The notes beneath the pieces are model-generated. The model was given only the letters and a program-made list of their open reading frames with translations. It had not been told where the DNA came from and searched no databases. Of a DNA stretch of 64,000 nucleotides, positions 53,411 to 61,924 are shown in pieces. Origin of the DNA: Apostichopus japonicus (lineage: Eukaryota > Echinodermata > Holothuroidea > Aspidochirotida > Stichopodidae). A program made the translations under genes and the position numbers. The first letter of the stretch is position 1; every line of letters begins with the position of its first letter. Location of the stretch: assembly GCF_037975245.1 (NCBI RefSeq), contig NC_092580.1:779001-843000 (forward strand), given 5' to 3'.

Positions 53411-53552
53411 TATAAGAAACGAACATAGATTTATATCAACAGCTGCCGTGGCGCAGTTGGTTGTGCTCTGTACCTTGAGAGCGAGACGTATTTTGGATTC
53501 TCGGCTCGAGACCTGGCCACCGCAGTTTGCTTTTGCCGCGATCTTATACTGC
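53411..53552 (+). repeat. Divergent terminal monomer, most tRNA-like copy, array edge
   Basis: The last unit differs from the array consensus at many positions (for example agctgccg, cgcagttgg, taccttgag, gcgagacg, ggattctcgg, acctggccaccgc). Its box A at 53,449-53,460 (TGGCGCAGTTGG) fits the tRNA consensus exactly; box B is at 53,503-53,513. A four-pair D-stem forms between 53,451-53,454 and 53,463-53,466 with an 8-nt AGTTGGTT loop. GCCGTGGC (53,445-53,452) can pair with GCCACCGC (53,516-53,523) at 7 of 8 positions, resembling an acceptor stem, although its last two bases compete with the D-stem. Homology to the unit stops at about 53,552. Confidence 0.85.
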
Positions 53553-53555
53553 TAA

Positions 53556-54183
53556 CCCCTACTGCTTACACAGTATTGCTCATATGTGTATCTACACACT
53601 TCACCGTGTGTACTGAAATGTCTGAAAATACATCTTTATGGACCAAAAATGATAATTGCATAGAATTCTGTTGTGGTTTATATTGTGACGACAATAAAAA
53701 GTATCATTTTGGTAATAACAAAAAATTATCTCTCACTTTAGGTGGCATACTCCTATTGGAGTCTATATCAATCCGCTCAAAAGCAGCGGGAGAACATCTT
53801 TTTGTGACCTGTTATCAATCATGATCTAGTTTTTTGTGGCATGCATGCTAAAGAGCATTAATGGAAGTACATGTGGTGAGAAAATTGGGTCAATTGAGGC
53901 TATTTTAGACCCCTTTATGCCTCCCAGGAGCAGCGTAGGAAATTTGTTTACCACTGAGTGAAGAGGTTTGTTTACAAGTGACGAAAACTTCCGGCTCGGA
54001 TAGCAAAAAATCTTCATGATCATGGTACGGAAACCTGATGATGCCATGAATGGCCAATTTGTCAGCTATCCGGTGATGGGTAGCGTTTAGCTAGTGAAAA
54101 CTTCTATCTAGACTAATAGACCACATTACTTTTGTGATTTAGTGTGTAAGTCAATGGGGCTTTTAATGGGCGTATGCTACCTT
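53556..54183 (+). repeat. Dispersed ~650-bp repeat, copy 1, next to the array edge
   Basis: The sequence from the array edge (gcttacacagtattgctcatatg) to gggcgtatgctacc recurs at about 55,988-56,637 with scattered substitutions and small indels. The first ~180 bp are shared by both copies but lie outside the inverted-repeat element nested in it. An 82-codon open frame here is broken by a stop in the second copy, so it is not coding. Confidence 0.85.
53741..54181. mobile_element. Inverted-repeat element (MITE), copy 1, PIF/Harbinger-like
   Basis: The left end GGTGGCATACTCC and the right end (reverse complement GGTAGCATACGCC) form imperfect terminal inverted repeats, about 15 of 20 bases. TTA flanks both ends (53,738-53,740 and 54,182-54,184), as expected for a 3-bp TWA target-site duplication of PIF/Harbinger-type elements. 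There is no transposase frame, so it would be non-autonomous. The superfamily call rests only on the TSD and the size. Confidence 0.6.
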
Positions 54184-54184
54184 A

Positions 54185-55984
54185 GGCAAAAATGCTAAAA
54201 TTTTTCATTTTAAGTGCTAGAAGTCCCAATTTTGGACCAAAGTAGTTGCTATGGTGTGTAAAAATGGTTTTCAAGCAAACGTCTGAAAATTCAAGCTTGG
54301 ATGATTTTTACGCATAAATTAGTATTACAGACTTAAAGTACCACAAAGAGCATGTGCGTTTCTATACATGAGACCAGAACAACATTTTGAGCATTTCTGA
54401 CCAGTTTTCCTCCCCAATAAACTATTGGGTCATTAAGCCTTGACCTACCAAAGCTTCCGTAATTTGATTCATTCCTTGACCCTGCTAAGTAGGTGCCAAA
54501 TGCACGATATTCAAAATCCTTCAGAATCAGACCAAAATGCCTGCCGTGTGTGTGACGTGAATGACTTAGTTCAGTGAAATTTGACATCCGTGGGCACCTA
54601 AAGTACATGGTAACCATATTTTAGGTTATTTTTGCTAAAGTTGGAAGTACCTGGTGTTTGACTAAAGACAAATACTCAGTTTCAATGCATGAAATACCCA
54701 TAATGTTGTTAGCTTAGGCCTCAGGTTCATAATGGCGCTACGTTAGTACCCTAGACCACGTCTACACCAGCTGTAGCACAATGTGAGGTCTGTATCCTAA
54801 GTGGAGTGGCTGCTGAGTGCTAAAACCTTACACAGAGAATGTTTTGAGTCTTATTTAGCAAATAATCCACAAAGGTATGCATTTTCTGCTCCTACATATG
54901 TGCATCAAGGGGTTTTGAGCCTATTTTCACTATCATTAGTTTTCTGTTGTTTTGTCAATTTTCAGAGAAAGTTGATGTGCCAAGTCCTCAGCATTCACAG
55001 CGATATACTTTGAATGGGTGTGGTATCAATGGCCTCAACTGGTTAGATGAGGTAACAACAAATCCCAAACAACTCTGACAGCAGAAAGAGATATCCTGAT
55101 GCTTCCATGGGAGATCTACTGTAGTAACTACAGTATAGGAACGCTCGCCACCAATGGAGAATAAGGTAATTTGACGTTGTTGTTCTTTGCCGAGCAACAA
55201 ATTTGAATGTTTTATCATGAAATATGCCCCCCTATCCACCTCTCTTCCCTTATAACTGTCTATAATACATTGTAACAACCTATGCACAAACCTTTAAATG
55301 GACTGGATATGCTGTTGAGGTGAACAGTGTATCTAGATAGCATTTCAGTATTTGTTCCTTTTGACTACTGTACATACTGTTACAGTGTGTTTCAGTGTGT
55401 GGCCGTTGAGCGTGTCGTATCAAGAATATAGGAGGCGATCATTTATTTAGTAACAGACTTGGTTTATTATTGTACTTCAGTAGCCATATTCAATGGAGTG
55501 CACAGACTCGTAGTGTGTAATATGAAGAGCAAGTACGGTAGCTCATATTGATCAGCTACATAAATGTACTTGTCACACAGTGAGGCTGTGGTTTACAAAT
55601 CCCGATGATCCAGTTTTGGCAAAGAACACCTTCAATTCTCTTCTCTTATTCTTAGTAACTTAGCAGTTGCACTGGAGTGACATGCAATATCAGTTTAACA
55701 TGTTCCAAACAGTTCAGGAATACATTGGGGTATGTCCTGTAGGTCAGTTTGGGAGGAATCAGCTGAGCTAAACAAAAGTAGTTTTCATCACTTTTCAGAG
55801 CCAGAGACGAAAAAACCCTCCCCGTAGACCCTTCTCTGGATGACGTTTCTGCAGGTAGGGCAAGCCAGACCAAGTGGGCGGTGATCAGGAATACCAATAC
55901 AACCTGCAGGAATCATAGATGCACCCAAATTGGTCAAGCTTATCAAAATTGGTGACTGGAAATGTTGTTGCAGTCGTAGACCTG
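54185..55984. other. Flank with no recognised gene
   Basis: About 1.8 kb, AT-rich, with only short frames. The longest is a 94-codon minus-strand frame at 54,333-54,617 with no motif I recognise and no repeat copy to test it against. No RNA gene, clear inverted-repeat element or satellite unit was seen here. Confidence 0.5.
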
Positions 55985-55987
55985 GTT

Positions 55988-56637
55988 ACTGCTTACACAG
56001 TATTGCTCATATGTGTATTTACACACTGCACCTTGCATACTGAAATCTCTGAAAATACATCTTTATGGACCTAAAATGATAATTGCATAGAATTTTGTTG
56101 TGGTTTATATTGTGACGACTATAAAAAGTATCATTTTGGTATTAAAAAAAAAATTCATCTCTCACATAAGGTGGCATACTCCTATTAGAGTCTATATCAG
56201 TCCGCTCGATTGTTCTCCTTCAAGAAAAGTGCCAAAAAGCAGCAGGGGAACATCTTTTGTGACCTGTTATCAATCATGATCTAGTTTTTTGTGGCTTGCA
56301 TGTTGAAGAGCATTAATGGAAGTACATGTAGTGAGAAAATTGTGTCAATTGAGGCCATTTCAGACCCCTTTAAGGCCTCCCAGGAGCAGCGTAGGAAAAT
56401 TGTTTACCACTGAGTGAAGAGGTTTGTTTACAAGTGACAAAAACTTCCGGCTCGGATAGCAAAAAATCTACATGGTCATGATACGGAAAATTGATGATGC
56501 CATAAAAGGCCAACTTGACAGCTATCCGGTGATGGGTAGCGTTTAGCTAGTGAAAACTTCTCTCTAGACTTAGAGACCACATTACTTTTGTGATTTAGTG
56601 TGTAAGTCAATGGCGCTTTTAATGGGCGTATGCTACC
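55988..56637 (+). repeat. Dispersed ~650-bp repeat, copy 2
   Basis: This matches 53,556-54,183 across its length, including the ~180-bp left part outside the inverted repeats. It contains extra bases (gattgttctccttcaagaaaag, near 56,208) absent from copy 1 but present in similar form in the third copy near 57,920, so copy 1 carries the deletion. The nested inverted-repeat element spans 56,170-56,637, flanked by TAA and TGA. Confidence 0.85.
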
Positions 56638-56739
56638 TGAAGGATTCTTGCCAGGTTTGTTACTGTTTTTTTAAGCTTTTTATATGGACAAGAGTTCACT
56701 CTTGTAGCTACATAGTGATTCCAAACACAACCTTTGATT

Positions 56740-57843
56740 CAAGTCCTACAATTCTTCCATATCAGAAAGACCTATAGGGTCGTCCCCACATCCATTGCTT
56801 GTCTCTCTGTGAGCCATCATAGCACTGTGATAGGCCCTTAATAGAGCTTGCAAATTAACAAACCTGTTTCCTGTAGATTCTGCAAACATGGTTTGTTGTG
56901 ACTGAGTTGAAAATATCTCATGTCCTTTATCTGCTGGGTTAATTACTCTCTCATACTCTTCCTTGTCGAGCCTTCTATAAGCAGGTTTGCAAGAGGAATT
57001 AGTTGCCATATCTGTATCAGAAGAGCTAGGAATATCACCAGTGCAATTGGCATCAGCTTCAGCAGCTGTTCAAGCAGTAAAGCCAAACCTGTTACCTGGC
57101 TTGAAGGTTATTACATGCCTATCAAACATGCCTTTCCTTCTACCCATTGTTCTAAATACTAATCAGTTTTTATCCTTAAAACATACCAATTTTCCAGTGA
57201 CCTATTCACTAGTTTTGTTTGTAAGCATTTATTGGAAGTCTAAGCAGTTGAATAGCTACACATAGAATGATACAAGACAAGACTTACACTGAGAAACTAG
57301 TCAATATGATCGACTACAACTAGTTTGGAATGTTGTTTGAACAGCGCCCTCATTCTAGATCCGGTCACAGCTAGTGCATAGATCTCCTAAGTAGTTTTTG
57401 CACCAAAATCTGACAAAATACCTTTGAAAAGCAGTGCCAAAGTAACAAGTAACTTTTTCTCTTTCACTTTAGAGCCACAGCTAAGGGCGCATGCTTACTG
57501 GATGCTGGGAGTGATCAAATTTTCAGAGGGAAGAAGGCCAACCAAGTTTCCACCAGAGGGGGTAAGTAGCACCAAACTGAGGGACTGTGCTTAAAACACA
57601 TTGTGTGGACCCAAGAACAATTTAGACATTCAGTAGATGCCTGTCATGCTGATGGAATGACTTCTTATCACACTAGGGAATATGTCAATCATTGGGCTCT
57701 CACTTGTTTAAAGTTCAGTACTGTATTATTCATATAGACTGTACAACATGTGTGAAACACCATATGAAGATTCACCCAATAGACAGAGATACACAGAAAT
57801 GATGTAAGTCACAACTTCTCAAACTATCATGAAAAGGAGGTTT
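56740..57843. repeat. ~1.1-kb dispersed repeat, copy 1
   Basis: Two parts recur further right: 56,787-56,884 matches 61,925-62,020, and about 57,145-57,843 matches about 63,275-64,000 at high identity (shared stretches include cagtgacctattcactag, aacagcgccctcattctag and gatggaatgacttct). It is the 5' side and part of the frame of an unidentified minus-strand element. The 57,157-57,843 part shows no coding frame and would be upstream sequence of that ORF. Confidence 0.8.
56746..57147 (-). pseudogene. Decayed ORF of a ~1.1-kb repeat, function unknown
   Basis: Reading leftward from an ATG at 57,145-57,147, the frame starts MGRRKGMFDRHV, has basic residues and a KPGNRFGF motif, meets a single in-frame TGA (57,070-57,072), then runs open for 107 codons to a TAG at 56,746-56,748. 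The second part has an acidic Ser/Asp stretch, a YRRLDKEEYERVI motif and LLRAYHSAMMAHRET. A related fragment (61,925-62,020) keeps the last motif open in the same frame, with changes such as LLRACHNAMMAHRDT, so this is probably old coding sequence. A basic N-terminus with a GNRFG-type motif recalls proteins encoded by some Mutator-like DNA transposons, but I am not confident of that. Confidence 0.55.
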
Positions 57844-57877
57844 AATGTGGAGTTTAAATATCTCAGCTGTTACTTAA

Positions 57878-58205
57878 GGTGGCATACTCCTGTTAGCATC
57901 TATATCAACCTGCACAAGTGTTCTCCTTCAGGAAAAGTTCCAAAGAGCAACAGGAGAACATCTTTGTTTATATCTTATCAATTAGGATCTGGTTTTCTTG
58001 GTTTGGCTGTAATGGAGCATGAATGGAAGTACAAGTGGTACACAGATTGGGTCAGTTGAGGCAAGTTTAGACCACTTTAGGTCTCCCTGGAGCAGCATAT
58101 GAACATTGTTTACTGCTGAGTAAAGAGGTTTGTTTACAAGTGAAGAAAATTTCAAGCTCTCATAGGAAACAAAAAGTCTGCACAGTCATGATAAAGAAAC
58201 TTGAG
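57878..58205 (+). mobile_element. Inverted-repeat element, truncated third copy
   Basis: It begins with GGTGGCATACTCC, preceded by TAA, and follows the other copies through the gttctccttcaggaaaag part and the gaggtttgtttacaagtga part. Similarity fades near 58,205 and no right inverted repeat was found. It lacks the ~180-bp left segment of copies 1 and 2, which supports the inverted repeat as the true left end of the mobile unit. Confidence 0.7.
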
Positions 58206-58848
58206 GTTCAAATGAATGTGATAAATTTATTAGAATAAACCAAAAGCAAATAGAATAAAGGGTAATTTAAACCAAGAAATACTGCACGACGCAACTCACA
58301 TGCATACCTGTAAATGTTACCCACGCACGACGACACATACAACACTGACACGTAAAGGGAAACACAGCATCACACGCATTAAAACAATCGAAGACCATTA
58401 ACAGGGTGTACTGCTGAGTTTCTGGAGAAAGATTGTAAAACAAACCACCTGCTGCTGAAGAAACAAAGTCTAAACATTCAAGAGTTCTGCTGCCTCCATT
58501 GGTCTTTATTATAACTTTCTGTCAAATATCATTGGAGATATGGATATTTTGGCTTCCAGATTAAAGGTACAAAGCCAACATGTCTGGGAGGAAATGCTCC
58601 TAAAAAGGTCAATGTCCGTTCACTGATGCACATATTATATGACATCACGGTCACGCCAATACATGTGTCTAAATGCTTCAAAGCATGCCTTTTCTTTCAT
58701 TGTTGATGCTGGATCTGGAAAATAACCATTTCATCCTTAATTAAAAGTCTTGAATTTTAATATATCAACACTGAGGGAACCCTGAAGGATTGATAATCCA
58801 ACACAATCGTAGAATAGAAAAGGTGAGGGATTTCTCAACCAAGGCTTC
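58206..58848 (-). other. Probable 3' untranslated and downstream region of the P2X7-C-like gene
   Basis: No other gene is seen here. On the minus strand an AATAAA at 58,505-58,510 lies about 340 bases after the stop codon at 58,849-58,851 and could serve polyadenylation; another AATAAA lies near 58,226. The rest of this AT-rich stretch has no further recognisable feature. Confidence 0.35.
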
Positions 58849-59020
58849 CTATACAATTGAGTTTTCTCCTGGCATCTTGAATCCAGTGAAATGACCATTG
58901 GCTGGAAACTCACTTCTGATTCTTTGGACTGCACATGATGGTAGCACAACCCTGACGTGTCTTGCTAGGAACCCCCAGCACCTTTGAACCTGTTGACCGT
59001 AGGCTATGTATCTGTACTGC
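58849..59020 (-). CDS. Terminal exon, P2X7 cytosolic C-terminal domain-like protein
   Basis: On the minus strand a run of eight T followed by AG (59,021-59,022 on the plus strand) makes a strong 3' splice site. The exon that follows supplies one base to a split codon and then 56 residues to a TAG at 58,849-58,851. The peptide carries the signature end of the P2X7 receptor intracellular domain family (Pfam P2RX7_C): YRYIAYGQQ, a Trp-Gly pair, RVVLPSCAVQRIR, FPANGHFTGFK. In invertebrates this domain often occurs as a stand-alone protein with an N-terminal acidic part and a Cys-rich zinc-binding middle. The exon is intact. The Cys-rich middle exon was not found between this and the candidate first exon, so the gene may be incomplete. 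Confidence 0.8.
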
Positions 59021-59492
59021 CTAAAAAAAATATTGAAAGTTCAAAATGTATGAATGTTGGCCCATGATGTCCACAATAACAAGCAGGGATACAATGTACA
59101 GTTATGGTTACATTTGTTGTGAATTTACACCTTCCATATTTCATGAAACATTCTTTTGTTCAGACAATTGATTTGCAAAACTCCAGGCCTAAGTACTAGC
59201 CTAGTAATAATGAGTATAAAATGACACATATGCCTACCTAGCATGGCTGCATAATGCAGCTTACGTCCCGAGCCAAACTTTCAGTATGTAACCACCACTA
59301 CTACTACTACTACGCACCATACTGAACATGTATGAATACATAGCCAACACACAGTACATATGGGTTGTAAGGATTCTATGGTTGTAAGTCACCGTAACAC
59401 AACTCACAATATGGTTAAGGCAGTTCCGCGAATTCCAACCACACATGCAAAAAATGGACTGGATTTTGTTTGCTTCATTACTAAATTCTTAC
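59021..59492 (-). other. Presumed intron between P2X7-C-like exons
   Basis: This is bounded on the minus strand by GTAAGA and by a T8-AG acceptor. I looked for the expected Cys-rich middle exon (pattern W-C-x-C-G-x-C) and found only a weak CMCG motif at 59,438-59,449 within a 61-codon frame that does not continue the family pattern. A short ACT microsatellite lies at 59,291-59,313. Confidence 0.4.
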
Positions 59493-59780
59493 CACGTTGT
59501 ATGCTCCTTGCAATAGTTCCGAACGGGTTTCTTCTTCGATATGTTGTGGAGCTTCAATTTCGGCTCATTTGACAGGCTCGAACTGATACGGTTCTATATC
59601 CTAACAGTAACACCTCAGGTCCACCCTCAACATTAGGTTCAATATTGGCATGATCATCGCCTTCACTCTCTGCTTCGAATATTAGAAAGGGCACTCCAAT
59701 TCTAGTACAATTTCACTGCCTGGTGAAGAACCACTATCACTTTGAACTTCGGTTGCCACATTTGGTTCTAAATCTGACAT
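59493..59780 (-). pseudogene. Candidate damaged first exon of the P2X7-C-like gene
   Basis: On the minus strand an ATG at 59,778-59,780 opens MSDLEPNV followed by an acidic Ser/Glu stretch, ending at a TAA (59,682-59,684). The acidic character continues in another frame (FEAESEGDD, IEPNVEGG), then returns to the first frame as DIEPYQFEPVK, a TGA (59,565-59,567), and AEIEAPQHIEEETRSELL, ending in a good 5' splice site (GTG then GTAAGA at 59,492-59,487). The PYQFEP motif is typical just before the Cys-rich part of stand-alone P2X7-C proteins. Two compensating frame changes and a stop suggest a pseudogene; sequencing error or an unseen short intron are alternatives. The phases (0 here, split codon in the last exon) require a missing middle exon. 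Confidence 0.5.
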
Positions 59781-60506
59781 TCCACGGGAAATTTAGATTT
59801 GAATTCGTGCTGACTTGTTATCGATTGTTTTGTGTATTTATGTACACTTGTCGGAGTGTAGGTATGATATATGTTCGGAGGAAACAGCGAGAGCAAATCG
59901 TGTTCCTAAAATGTTGTCACATTAGGTCATGAGATTACGAAAAAAAATTTCGAAGGGAAAAATCAAGTTTCTAATTGGCAGAGTGGTTGATATATGTTCT
60001 AGAGAACATGCTTAGATGGATCCCAAAAATACAGGATGTTGAAATTTTCGTGTCGTGGCCATAATAAGTAAGAATTTGAAAATTGCCATTTTAGACTCTA
60101 TGAGCCTTAAGTATAGCTAAGGGTATTGGTTATGATATGTAATCACGGAATATGACAAAAAGGTCTCATCATTTTACGCTTGAGTGATTTGGGGGCAAAT
60201 TTTGTGAAAAATCACCAAAATATCGCAATGTGGCACGAGATTGACACGGAAGTAACAACACATTGGTACCCCATGGCATGTGCCCAAAAATGCACTGATG
60301 AAGTAATAATTAGACTGGAAGAACATGTTCATGGCCTGTAGAGACCAATGTACTACCTGTGTCTGTTGTTTTGATCTGTGTGTTATTGAGATGTGTAGTA
60401 GTACAAGTAAAGGATGGTATAAGGAGCCACTAGTTTCAATGTTAAGCTATTGAACAAGTAAAACCTGAGGAACTGAAGTTGTACATCTGGTGAGTAGTCT
60501 ACTTTT
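59781..60506. other. Flank with no recognised gene
   Basis: About 0.7 kb of AT-rich sequence upstream (minus-strand sense) of the P2X7-C-like exon 1. It could contain that gene's promoter, but I see no clear core promoter motif, RNA gene or repeat. The longest frame is 69 codons on the plus strand, with no motif. Confidence 0.4.
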
Positions 60507-60514
60507 ATACAGTA

Positions 60515-61456
60515 TAGTGCTGATAGTCGTGATCGATTAATCGCCAGTAGTCGCGATTACACTTTGGAAGTTTGATTAATCGCTCTCAAAACCTAAGTTG
60601 CGATTACTGGACTAAAGCTAGCACTACACACAATCTGCTATTGAAAAATAGCCTAACCTATCAAAAACAACACTTAAGCAGTTTGTCAGCAAATATTGCA
60701 AACACAGGTTCTTACAATGCTACACTAGAACTGTGCTGTGTTAAAAATCAGCAAGCACCTGTTCAGGTTAGATTCATGCGTTTACTTGTTAGTAATACGA
60801 TTGTTCTGCAGTGCAACATTTAGTCCTAGCAATGTTTCATCATTGCGCATAATTGCAAATTCCCAAATTTATTAATCTTTAATGATTGCCAAAGAATTTG
60901 TAATTTCTTCAAACATGCATGTTTACAGTATATTTCATTTCTGGCCAGTGGTTCACATGTATCATATGTCTGATAGAGTGTGTCGATTGCGGTGAAGTTT
61001 CATTTCAATGTGTCATAATATGTGCGTGCTATCACACTAGGCTAAAGCCTAGCCTAGAAGGTGAACGTCCTTCTACAGAAAACTCTTGCATAGTAATCAT
61101 CACACCGCTACAGGGTGTTGCATCTATTCATTTTTTTGCTGTGATTAGTGCTAGTAGTTGTAGTAGCCTTGTAGATCCATTCCAAAGTTTTTGATTTACT
61201 TTGAAGGATTTTAAGAAATGTTGAATATTGAAATTTGTTGACAGTTTTTGTTTGGTAGATGTTTTAACATGAATTAGACATCACACATTAAGACTTGAAA
61301 GAACAAATAGGGACAGTGCACCATGGAAAAAGATTTGTTTGACTGTATTTCTGCAATGTAGAAATGACAGTGATGATGCCATAACTGTAACCGAGTATCG
61401 CGAGAAGAGCTATGCGATTAATCAACTACAAAAGTAAGAGTCGACTATCAGCACTA
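60515..61456. mobile_element. hAT-like non-autonomous DNA transposon, 942 bp
   Basis: The ends are perfect 15-bp inverted repeats: TAGTGCTGATAGTCG at 60,515-60,529 and its reverse complement at 61,442-61,456. Inside both ends the GATTAATCGC motif recurs (60,533-60,545 region and again near 60,576 on the left; near 61,414 on the right), like hAT subterminal repeats. The flanking 8-mers atacagta (60,507-60,514) and atactgtg (61,457-61,464) match at 6 of 8, as a worn 8-bp target-site duplication would. No transposase frame is present; internal frames are under 95 codons. Confidence 0.75.
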
Positions 61457-61924
61457 ATACTGTGTACCTAGCAGAGCAAAAAGCGACAGTCAGAATTTAA
61501 ATGCATACATTACAATGTAATATATGTGGTGTAAGAATCAGTTTTATTGAGACCCAGACTGCAATCAGAATAAGGATAGGCCTATATACAGTAACACATT
61601 TGTAAATGGAAAGCTCACACCTTCACAATGTCAGACTAAGATTGGATGGCATGGGCTGATGAAATAAATGCAAATGTTGCAAAATATACATCAGCCCCAA
61701 CAAGTTACACAAATGGCTGCAGGATGTGGACAGGTGCCTACACCATCAGTAAGCCAGGGGCACCAGCATATGGCATTATCCGCACAATGCTATCCCTGGC
61801 AGCTAAGAGAAGAGCCACATTCCAGCATCTGCTCTTCAAAGTATTGTGCAAAGAAATTAACTTTTTAAGTACCAAATCATTTCACATCTCCCACATATGC
61901 CACAACAGCCTATGTGTGGAGGTG
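61457..61924. other. Flank with no recognised gene
   Basis: About 470 bp between the hAT-like element and the second copy of the ~1.1-kb repeat. Overlapping plus-strand frames of 101 and 66 codons (61,646-61,951 and 61,668-61,868) exist, the second Gln/His-rich, but neither shows a family motif and I cannot choose between them. Confidence 0.4.

Larger units (their letters stand above)
1..53552 (+). repeat. Satellite array, 155-157 bp unit, tRNA/SINE-like monomer
   Basis: The same unit recurs head to tail without a break except for two retrotransposon inserts, giving roughly 335 copies by length over period. The left end is outside the window. Landmarks in each unit, in order: an AT-rich part (gaacatagatttatatcaac), a box A-like motif TGGCGCGGTTGG, a first CTCGAG, the segment gcgtgacgtattttggatcgcg, a box B-like motif GGCTCGAGACC containing a second CTCGAG, a GGTGGGGG or GGCCAG(C/T)G variant, GCAGTTTGCTTTTG, CCGCGATC, then a variable trinucleotide before ACGGTCTCTGG. 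Length differences come from three small indels: gggg/ggggg, ggaac/gggaac, and gctctg/gtgctctg. Both strands read open through several units, but the frame changes with every 155-bp unit, so I do not treat it as coding. It could be centromeric or another heterochromatic block; the sequence does not decide this. Confidence 0.98.
26641..53552 (+). repeat. Right satellite domain, mixed then mainly 157-bp monomers
   Basis: From about 26.65 kb units carrying ttggttGTgctctg together with ggaac appear, giving a strict 157-bp step (for example boundaries at 31,353, 31,510, 31,667 and 31,824). Between 26.6 and 29.6 kb they are mixed with 156-bp units. Units reading ggccagcgcag or ggccagtgcag after box B appear only in this half, the first near 26,878. 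These features match a tRNA-like fold better than the left-domain units do, so this half probably retains the older form. Confidence 0.85.

Noticed and set aside
53449-53523. A functional tRNA gene at the array edge
   Set aside because: Boxes A and B and the D-arm fit, but the anticodon stem does not pair, a T4 run lies between the boxes and the T-arm pairs poorly (3 of 5), so it is a tRNA-like relic.
1-53552. Possible giant repeat protein encoded by the array on either strand
   Set aside because: Frames are open on both strands only because the unit lacks stops and is 156 bp long. One-base and two-base indels between units shift the frame freely, and no start, splice or selection signal is seen.
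1-53552. CRISPR-like or other bacterial repeat array
   Set aside because: Units are contiguous with no unique spacers, the period is 155-157 bp, and the flank is eukaryotic mobile DNA with spliced coding sequence.
1-53552. Centromere identity from a CENP-B-like box
   Set aside because: I saw no convincing CENP-B box in the unit; array size alone does not establish a centromere.
53576-53824. 82-codon frame near the array edge as a gene
   Set aside because: It lies in a dispersed repeat whose second copy (55,988 on) has an in-frame stop and frame changes.
54333-54617. 94-codon minus-strand frame as a gene
   Set aside because: No recognisable motif, no splice or start context, and no second copy to test conservation; expected by chance at this length.
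56920-57265. Plus-strand frames of 80 and 92 codons
   Set aside because: They overlap the minus-strand ORF, which has better protein character and a frame conserved in a second copy.
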